Shown here: piece by piece, positions 14,946 through 19,236 of the stretch
Layout: each line of letters begins with the position of its first letter
How positions within the stretch are numbered: the stretch's first letter is position 1
Origin: VRUE01 sp036524775
Lineage (GTDB): Bacteria; Actinomycetota; Thermoleophilia; Solirubrobacterales; 70-9
Assembly (NCBI GenBank): GCA_036524775.1
Contig: DATDBO010000080.1
Coordinates: forward strand, 1 to 19,236
Direction: 5' to 3'
Length of the DNA stretch: 19,236 nt
Notes under the pieces: generated by a model
What the model was told of the DNA's origin: nothing
Database searches by the model: none
What the model saw: only the letters and a program-made list of their open reading frames with translations
Position numbers and translations under genes: made by a program

Positions 14946-16160
14946 TCAGATCTTGTGCCTCTGCAGCAGCTTCTTGCCGATCACCATGCGCTGGATCTCG
15001 GAGGTGCCCTCACCGATCAGCAGCAGCGGTGCGTCGCGATAGAGGCGCTCGATCTCGTACTCCTTCGAGTAGCCGTAGCCGCCGTGGATGCGGAAGCACT
15101 CCTCGACGCACTCCTTGCCGGTCTCCGAGGCGAGCAGCTTGGCCATCCCGGCCTCGAGGTCGGAGCGGATGCCGGCGTCCTTCATCTGCGCCGCTTTGCG
15201 GGTGACGAGGCGCGATGCCTCGATCTTGGTCGCCATGTCGGCGAGCTTGAACTGGATCGCCTGGTGCTGGGCTATCGGCTTGCCGAAGGTCTTGCGTTCC
15301 TGGCTGTAGCGGAGGGCCAGCTCGAGCGCGCGCTGGGCGATACCGACGCCGCGCGCGGCGACGTTGACGCGACCGACCTCGAGCGCGTCCATCATCTGCA
15401 CGAAGCCCTGGCCTACGCCGGCCTCCTCACCGCCGAGGACCCGCTCCGGCGGGCACCTGTAGCCGTCGTAGACGAGCTCGGTCGACTCGACCCCCTTGTA
15501 GCCCATCTTCTTGATCTTGGGCGGCACGTCGAGGCCCTTGAAATCACCCTCGTTGACTTCCGCCCAGGGCTCCTTCTCGGTGATGAAGCAGGTCATCCCC
15601 TTGTAGGGCGGATCGGCCGTGGTGTCGGTCTTCATCAGCACGAAGACGACGCCCGAGCCGAGCCCGTTGGTGACCCACATCTTCTGCCCGTTCAGCTCCC
15701 AGCTGCCGTCGTCGCCCTTCTTGGCGGTCGACTTGATCCCCTGCACGTCGGAGCCGACCTCGGGCTCCGAGAGGGAGAAGGCGGCGCGGATCTCGCCGGT
15801 CGCCATCTTCGGCAGGAAGTGCTCCTTCTGCTCGTCGGTGCCGAACTTCATCAACAGGTAAGAGCCGATGAAGTGGGTGTTGACGACGCCGGAGATCGAG
15901 ATCCAGCCGCGCGAGAGCTCTTCGACGATCATCGCGTAGGTCGTCAGGTCGAGCCCCATGCCGCCGTACTCCTCGGGGATCGTCACGCCGAAGAGGCCGA
16001 GCTCCTTCATCTGCTCGACGATCGGCTCGGGGAAGGAGTCCTCGTGGTCGTAGTGCTCGGCGTTGGGGATGATCTGCTCGTCGACGAACTGGCGCACCAT
16101 CTCGGTGATGTCGCGCTGGATGTCGGTCTGCTCGGTGTAAGCGGCGGTCTCTACGGCCAT
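14946..16160 (-). CDS. Acyl-CoA dehydrogenase
   Basis: A 404-aa flavoprotein that introduces a trans-2 double bond into an acyl-CoA and passes electrons to ETF. The length is standard. Visible hallmarks are LGLFGVTIPEEYGG, FSLSEPEVGSDVQ (flavin/substrate loop), MWVTNG, RVNVAARGVGIAQRALELAL, FGKPIAQHQAIQFKLADM, GGYGYSKEYEIERLYRD and IGEGTSEIQR, whose Glu is the catalytic base in the short/branched-chain class. The ATG at 16160 has AGGAG only 2 nt upstream, an unusually short spacing. Longer upstream frames lack family similarity and run over the divergent CAP gene. Its exact acyl chain is not clear; the similarity is to branched-chain or FadE19-like enzymes. An SCP-2-like gene follows directly. 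Confidence 0.92.
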   Translation of the reverse strand: MAVETAAYTEQTDIQRDITEMVRQFVDEQIIPNAEHYDHEDSFPEPIVEQMKELGLFGVTIPEEYGGMGLDLTTYAMIVEELSRGWISISGVVNTHFIGSYLLMKFGTDEQKEHFLPKMATGEIRAAFSLSEPEVGSDVQGIKSTAKKGDDGSWELNGQKMWVTNGLGSGVVFVLMKTDTTADPPYKGMTCFITEKEPWAEVNEGDFKGLDVPPKIKKMGYKGVESTELVYDGYRCPPERVLGGEEAGVGQGFVQMMDALEVGRVNVAARGVGIAQRALELALRYSQERKTFGKPIAQHQAIQFKLADMATKIEASRLVTRKAAQMKDAGIRSDLEAGMAKLLASETGKECVEECFRIHGGYGYSKEYEIERLYRDAPLLLIGEGTSEIQRMVIGKKLLQRHKI

Positions 16161-16182
16161 GGCTCCTGATCCGGTCGGGGGC

Positions 16183-16209
16183 GGGACGGCGAAGGATATC
16201 GGCCGTCCC
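16183..16209. promoter_or_regulatory. Inverted repeat over a candidate -10 of the acyl-CoA dehydrogenase gene
   Basis: GGGACGGC and GCCGTCCC form a perfect 8-bp dyad with an 11-nt spacer, 23 bp upstream of the dehydrogenase ATG. The spacer contains, on the minus strand, TATCCT (16198-16193), a good -10 hexamer. A repressor binding the dyad would block this promoter, as in TetR-family control of acyl-CoA genes. The binding protein is unknown. Confidence 0.45.
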
Positions 16210-16281
16210 CGCTCATACGTCCGTCCAGGGTGAGTGCGCCAATGGGCAGGCGAGCCCTCATCTGGCGACAACGGAGAGGTG

Positions 16282-16902
16282 GTGCGAAAGCTCCCCTTCC
16301 TACTGCTGTCCGCCTTGCTGCTCGCGCTTGCGATCGCACCGACCCCGGTGGCGGCCGCCACCAGCCTCAAGGGCAATCGCGCTGTGGCGGCACCGACGCC
16401 CGCCGCCGAGCGCGCCGGCGCGTCGGAAGCCGGCCCTCTGATCGCGCCGGCGGGCACTTGCCCCGGCCAGGGCAACCTCGCCGCCCCGGCCGCGGTCCAG
16501 GAGCGAGCGATGGCCTGCATGGTCGCCTTCGCTCGCCGGCAGGCGGGTCTCGGCGAACTGGCCGACGAGGACGCCCTGGCGCGGTCCGCGGAGGACAAGT
16601 CGCTCGACGTGCTGCGCTGCGACGAGTTCAGCCACTCCGCCTGCGGGCGCGAGTTCACCTACTGGATGGAGGAAACCGGCTACACCTCGGCGCCCTGCTG
16701 GCGGGTCGGCGAGAACCTCGCCTGGGGCGCCGGCGAGTACGGCACGGTGCGCTCGATCTTCACCGCCTGGATGCGCTCCCCCGGACACCGCGTCAACATC
16801 CTCGGCGACTTCGAGGAAACCGGCCTCAGCCTCCAGGTGGGCACGCTCGAAGGGCTCTCCGGCACGCACGTCTGGGCCCAGCACTTCGGCTCGCGCTGCT
16901 AA
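16282..16902 (+). CDS. Secreted CAP-domain protein
   Basis: A 206-aa protein of the CAP (SCP/PR-1/YkwD-like) superfamily. A signal peptide (RKLPFLLLSALLLALAIAP, cut near residue 25) is followed by an Ala/Pro-rich linker and the CAP domain (about 77-204). Landmarks are FSHSACGREF (His118), GENLAWGAGEYGTVRSIF (Glu144), WMRSPGHRVNIL (His169) and HVWAQHFG at the end. The His/Glu/His cavity typical of the family appears complete. Six Cys in the mature part suggest disulphides. GTG 16282 is chosen because GGAGAG lies just before it and the signal peptide follows directly; an in-frame GTG at 16234 is an alternative. Function of bacterial CAP proteins is poorly defined, with extracellular or envelope roles. 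It converges with, and overlaps by 4 bp, the next gene. Confidence 0.85.
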   Translation: MRKLPFLLLSALLLALAIAPTPVAAATSLKGNRAVAAPTPAAERAGASEAGPLIAPAGTCPGQGNLAAPAAVQERAMACMVAFARRQAGLGELADEDALARSAEDKSLDVLRCDEFSHSACGREFTYWMEETGYTSAPCWRVGENLAWGAGEYGTVRSIFTAWMRSPGHRVNILGDFEETGLSLQVGTLEGLSGTHVWAQHFGSRC

Positions 16903-17216
16903 ACCGCGAGCAGTCGCAGGCGCTCGGCCACACGGTCGGCCCTGGCCGTGAAGTTGTCCATGTCGGCCAGACGGAGATCTGGCTTGCCATCGTTCATCGC
17001 CCGGCTGGCCTTCTCGGCGAGCTCGGCGGCCCGCTTGGCCTGCTCGGCGGCGTCGAGCGCGGCCGCGCCGACGGTCATCACCGCCGCCTCCGAAGCGCGG
17101 GCGGTGGCGAGCGCCTCGTCGATCCGCTCGACCAGCTCGCCCAGCAGGGGCGGCCGCGAGCGCTCGGGCAGCGCCCAGCTCTCGGCGTCGTCGCGTGGTT
17201 GCTCGCCCATCCCCAC
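16899..17216 (-). CDS. Small helical hypothetical protein
   Basis: A 105-aa frame of unknown family. It is Ala/Glu/Arg-rich and predicted to be nearly all helix from about residue 24 to the end, with heptad-like spacing in LLGELVERIDEALATA and ALDAAEQAKRAAELAEKA, so a coiled coil is likely. There are no Cys residues, signal peptide or membrane segments. Start is the GTG at 17216 or the ATG two codons later; no strong ribosome binding site is seen. Its stop overlaps the CAP gene stop by 4 bp in convergent orientation, and its start faces the lyase gene. Base composition by codon position looks coding, and the antisense frames are poor, but expression is not certain. Confidence 0.55.
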   Translation of the reverse strand: MGMGEQPRDDAESWALPERSRPPLLGELVERIDEALATARASEAAVMTVGAAALDAAEQAKRAAELAEKASRAMNDGKPDLRLADMDNFTARADRVAERLRLLAV

Positions 17217-17270
17217 ATCTACGGCGAGGAGGGCCGAATCCCTGCGCCCCCTGGACGCATTAGATTTCGC

Positions 17271-17318
17271 TTCCGCTGCGAGTTATGCACCCCATAGGAC
17301 ACATAAGTCGCAGCGGAA
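17271..17318. promoter_or_regulatory. 48-bp near-perfect dyad in the leader of the lyase gene
   Basis: TTCCGCTGCGA (17271-17281) pairs perfectly with TCGCAGCGGAA (17308-17318). After one mismatch, TTATG pairs with CATAA, giving 16 of 17 matched positions per arm around a 14-nt centre (17288-17301). A -10-like TAGATT at 17261-17266 would place the transcript start at about the left arm, so the dyad could form a stem-loop at the mRNA 5' end. The ribosome binding site GAGGAG (17331-17336) follows 12 nt after the dyad. It may be an operator, an RNA hairpin or both. Confidence 0.6.
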
Positions 17319-17340
17319 CGCAATCGACCCGAGGAGCAGC

Positions 17341-18393
17341 TTGAGAAACCCCAGAGACTTCTTCCAGCCGCAGGCGATCGGCGCGCCCGAGCCGCTGCGT
17401 GAGATCCCGGTCAAGCCGTCGCGGATGATCCACTTCCTCGACTTCTCCAACGAGAAGATGGTCGAAAAGGCGGCCGGAATCGCGGCGAAGACCGACATCC
17501 TGCTCGGCAACCTCGAGGACGCGATCCCGGTCGACCGCAAGGAGGCGGCGCGCGCCGGCCTGATCAAGGCGGCGCAGGAGTCGGACTTCGGCCAGACCTC
17601 GCTCTGGACCCGGGTCAACTCGCTGGAGAGCCCTTGGGTGCTCGACGACCTGACCGAGCTGGTCGCGGCGATCGGCGACAAGCTCGAGGTCGTGATGGTG
17701 CCCAAGGTCGAGGGGGCCTGGGACATCCACTACGTCGACCGCCTGCTCGCCCAGTTGGAGGCCAAGGCGGGGCTCGACCGACCGATCCTCGTCCACGCGA
17801 TCCTCGAGACCGCCCAGGGCGTCGTCAACGTCGAGGAGATCGCCGCGGCGAGCCCGCGCATGCAGGGGATGAGCTTCGGCCCGGCCGACCTCGCCGCCTC
17901 ACGGCGGATGAAGACGACCCGCGTCGGCGGCGGCCACCCCGGCTACCGCTCGATGGAGGACCCGGCCGACCCCGAGAACCCCGAGGCCGACCGCGTCACC
18001 GCCCAGCAGGACCCCTGGCACTACTCGATCGCCCGCATGGTCGACGCCTGCGCCGCGACCGGGATCCTGCCCTTCTACGGCCCCTTCGGCGACATCAAGG
18101 ACACGGCGGGATGCGAGACCCAGTTCCGCGCCGCTTTCCTGCTCGGCTGCGTCGGCGCCTGGTCGCTGCACCCCGTCCAGATCGACATCGCCAAGAAGGT
18201 CTTCAGCCCGCCGCCGGACGAGGTCAAGTTCGCCAAGAAGGTGCTGGAGGCGATCCCCGACGGCCGCGGCGTCCACATGATCGACGGCAAGATGCAAGAC
18301 GACGCCACCTGGAAGCAGTGCAAGGTGATGGTCGAGCTGGCTGAAATGCTCGCCGCCAAGGACCCCGAGCTGGCCGAGGCCTACGGACTGTAG
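17341..18393 (+). CDS. mcl: L-malyl-CoA/beta-methylmalyl-CoA/(S)-citramalyl-CoA lyase
   Basis: A 350-aa HpcH/HpaI/CitE-superfamily lyase that cleaves or forms 3-hydroxyacyl-CoA thioesters (malyl-CoA to glyoxylate plus acetyl-CoA, and related reactions). It closely follows what I recall of Chloroflexus Mcl along its whole length: IGAPEPLREIPVKPSR (13-28), GNLEDAIP (56-63), MVPKVEGAWDIHYVD, ILETAQG with the metal-binding Glu156, FGPADLAASR with Asp183, KTTRVGGGHP, FYGPFGDIKD, and the C-terminal MIDGKMQDDATWKQ. The TTG start at 17341 is set by GAGGAG 4 nt upstream and by alignment of the N-terminus. A large dyad occupies its leader. The in-vivo pathway (3-hydroxypropionate bicycle, glyoxylate assimilation, or citramalate/itaconate degradation) is not resolved. 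Confidence 0.88.
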   Translation: MRNPRDFFQPQAIGAPEPLREIPVKPSRMIHFLDFSNEKMVEKAAGIAAKTDILLGNLEDAIPVDRKEAARAGLIKAAQESDFGQTSLWTRVNSLESPWVLDDLTELVAAIGDKLEVVMVPKVEGAWDIHYVDRLLAQLEAKAGLDRPILVHAILETAQGVVNVEEIAAASPRMQGMSFGPADLAASRRMKTTRVGGGHPGYRSMEDPADPENPEADRVTAQQDPWHYSIARMVDACAATGILPFYGPFGDIKDTAGCETQFRAAFLLGCVGAWSLHPVQIDIAKKVFSPPPDEVKFAKKVLEAIPDGRGVHMIDGKMQDDATWKQCKVMVELAEMLAAKDPELAEAYGL

Positions 18394-18402
18394 GCCGAGG
18401 GG

Positions 18403-19185
18403 TCAGGCGCGGCGCCGCAGGCCGCGCAGCGAGCGCAGCGCACCCTGGACCGGACCGGGCAGCCTGGCCGCGCTGAGCTTCATGTGCAGCTTGCGGCCAG
18501 TGTCGTCGACGTGCACGGCCATGCGCGGCAGGGCATAGAGATCGGCGCCGTTCTGCGCGACGCCGCGATCGACGGTGAAGGCGACCTCGTACCCGGCCTC
18601 GGCGACGGCGGCCGCAACCCTCGCGTTCCAGTGCCCGTAGGGGTAGGAGAACGCCCGCGGCCTCGGTATTCCCGCTTGCTCGAGCAGGCGCGCGGCGTCA
18701 TCCAGCTCCCCCTTCAGCTCCTCGGCAGGCACCTCCGTGAGCGCCCGGTGGGTAGCCGTGTGGGCCCCGATCTCGATCCCCTGCCCGGAGACCTCGCGCA
18801 GGCCCTTGCCATCGAGCAGGTCGAGGCTGGTCGCGCCGTTGCGACTGTCCCAGACGTTGCTCCCGCCGATCTGGCCGGCGACAGCGAAGGCCACAGCGGG
18901 AATCCCACGGCTGGAGAGCACCGGGCAGGCCGCGTGCAGCAGGTCCGCATAGGCGTCGTCGAAGGTGAGCAGAACCGTGCGCGGCGGAAGAGGGGGCCCT
19001 CCGTCGAACGCCGCGAGCACCTGGTCGAGGTCGACGAAGCTCCAGCCTCGCTCGCTCAGATAGTCGAGGTGCTCGGCGAAACGGTCCGGCGGCACCGAGT
19101 ACCTGGCCAGTATCGGGTCGTCCGCAAGGTCGGCGATCGCGTGGTACACGAGCACCACGAGCCGCGACCGATCGGCGCCGCGCAT
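18403..19185 (-). CDS. NodB-type polysaccharide deacetylase (carbohydrate esterase 4)
   Basis: A 260-aa NodB-homology protein. Motifs in order are VYHAIAD (13-19), TFDDAYADL (74-82, Asp pair), AHTATH (141-146, the metal-binding His pair) and SYPYGHW (180-186). As in the EPS-operon deacetylase, the usual TFDDG is TFDDA and there is no signal peptide, but the two proteins are too different to be a recent duplication. The ATG at 19185 lies 4 bp after the stop of an upstream minus-strand gene, so it is probably the second or later gene of another operon that enters from beyond 19236. It converges with the lyase gene, leaving 9 bp between stops. A substrate such as a cell-surface or EPS N-acetyl sugar is inferred only. 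Confidence 0.88.
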   Translation of the reverse strand: MRGADRSRLVVLVYHAIADLADDPILARYSVPPDRFAEHLDYLSERGWSFVDLDQVLAAFDGGPPLPPRTVLLTFDDAYADLLHAACPVLSSRGIPAVAFAVAGQIGGSNVWDSRNGATSLDLLDGKGLREVSGQGIEIGAHTATHRALTEVPAEELKGELDDAARLLEQAGIPRPRAFSYPYGHWNARVAAAVAEAGYEVAFTVDRGVAQNGADLYALPRMAVHVDDTGRKLHMKLSAARLPGPVQGALRSLRGLRRRA

Positions 19186-19189
19186 CGCC

Positions 19190-19236
19190 CTAGCCGAGCC
19201 GTTGCTCCAAGTCCCGCAGCTGCTCGTGGAGCTGCT
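19190..19236 (-). CDS. C-terminal end of an unidentified gene
   Basis: Fifteen codons ending in TAG (19192-19190) read QLHEQLRDLEQRLG, with hydrophobic residues at heptad spacing, as in a coiled-coil tail. The 4-bp gap to the deacetylase ATG is the reason to take it as a real gene end in the same operon. Too little is present to name a family. Confidence 0.45.
   Translation of the reverse strand, partial: QLHEQLRDLEQRLG

Noticed and set aside
14913..16169. A 418-aa plus-strand open frame rich in Leu, Asp and His
   Set aside because: It lies antisense to a clear acyl-CoA dehydrogenase and shows no domain features.

Overview
The window is high-GC, densely packed DNA whose gene families fit an actinobacterium, probably of the Thermoleophilia/Solirubrobacterales type. 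This placement is an inference from base composition and gene content; no rRNA or tRNA gene is present. It holds the greater part of an exopolysaccharide (EPS) locus, a heptose-precursor operon, a large secreted collagen-like protein, and several acyl-CoA metabolism genes.

Region 1 (1-9460, all minus strand, transcribed from 9460 towards 1) is a tightly coupled EPS operon. In order it encodes a Wzz/BY-kinase fusion (chain length control), a Wzy/WaaL-type polymerase, two tandemly duplicated GT4 glycosyltransferases, a NodB-type deacetylase, a third GT4, a Wzx-type flippase and a GT2 glycosyltransferase that runs off the window. Most gene borders are 1-4 bp stop/start overlaps (ATGA, GTGA, TGATG), and one is a 62-bp overlap. 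The set is what a Wzx/Wzy-dependent pathway needs: glycosyltransferases build a lipid-linked repeat, Wzx flips it, Wzy polymerises it, and the kinase sets length.

Region 2 (9558-10076, minus) is a MaoC-type hydratase gene just upstream of the operon. It is divergent from region 3 (10160-12346, plus), an overlapping hddA-gmhA-gmhB set that converts sedoheptulose 7-phosphate to D-glycero-alpha-D-manno-heptose 1-phosphate. The nucleotidyltransferase that would complete GDP-heptose is not in the window.

Region 3 converges on a 649-aa secreted collagen-like protein (12374-14323, minus) with 143 uninterrupted Gly-X-Y triplets, about a third of which end in Thr. Upstream of it lie an SCP-2-like gene and an acyl-CoA dehydrogenase (14579-16160, minus). 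Then come a secreted CAP-domain protein (plus), a small helical hypothetical (minus), a malyl-CoA/citramalyl-CoA lyase of the Chloroflexus Mcl type (plus), a second NodB-type deacetylase (minus) and the tail of a further minus-strand gene.

The most notable features are a near-perfect 48-bp dyad in the leader of the lyase gene; dyads upstream of the acyl-CoA dehydrogenase and collagen genes; a 95-bp identical block in the duplicated glycosyltransferases; a GT with an N-terminal extension resembling the C-terminal tail of its neighbour; and the pairing of a Thr-rich bacterial collagen with a sugar-nucleotide and EPS locus.
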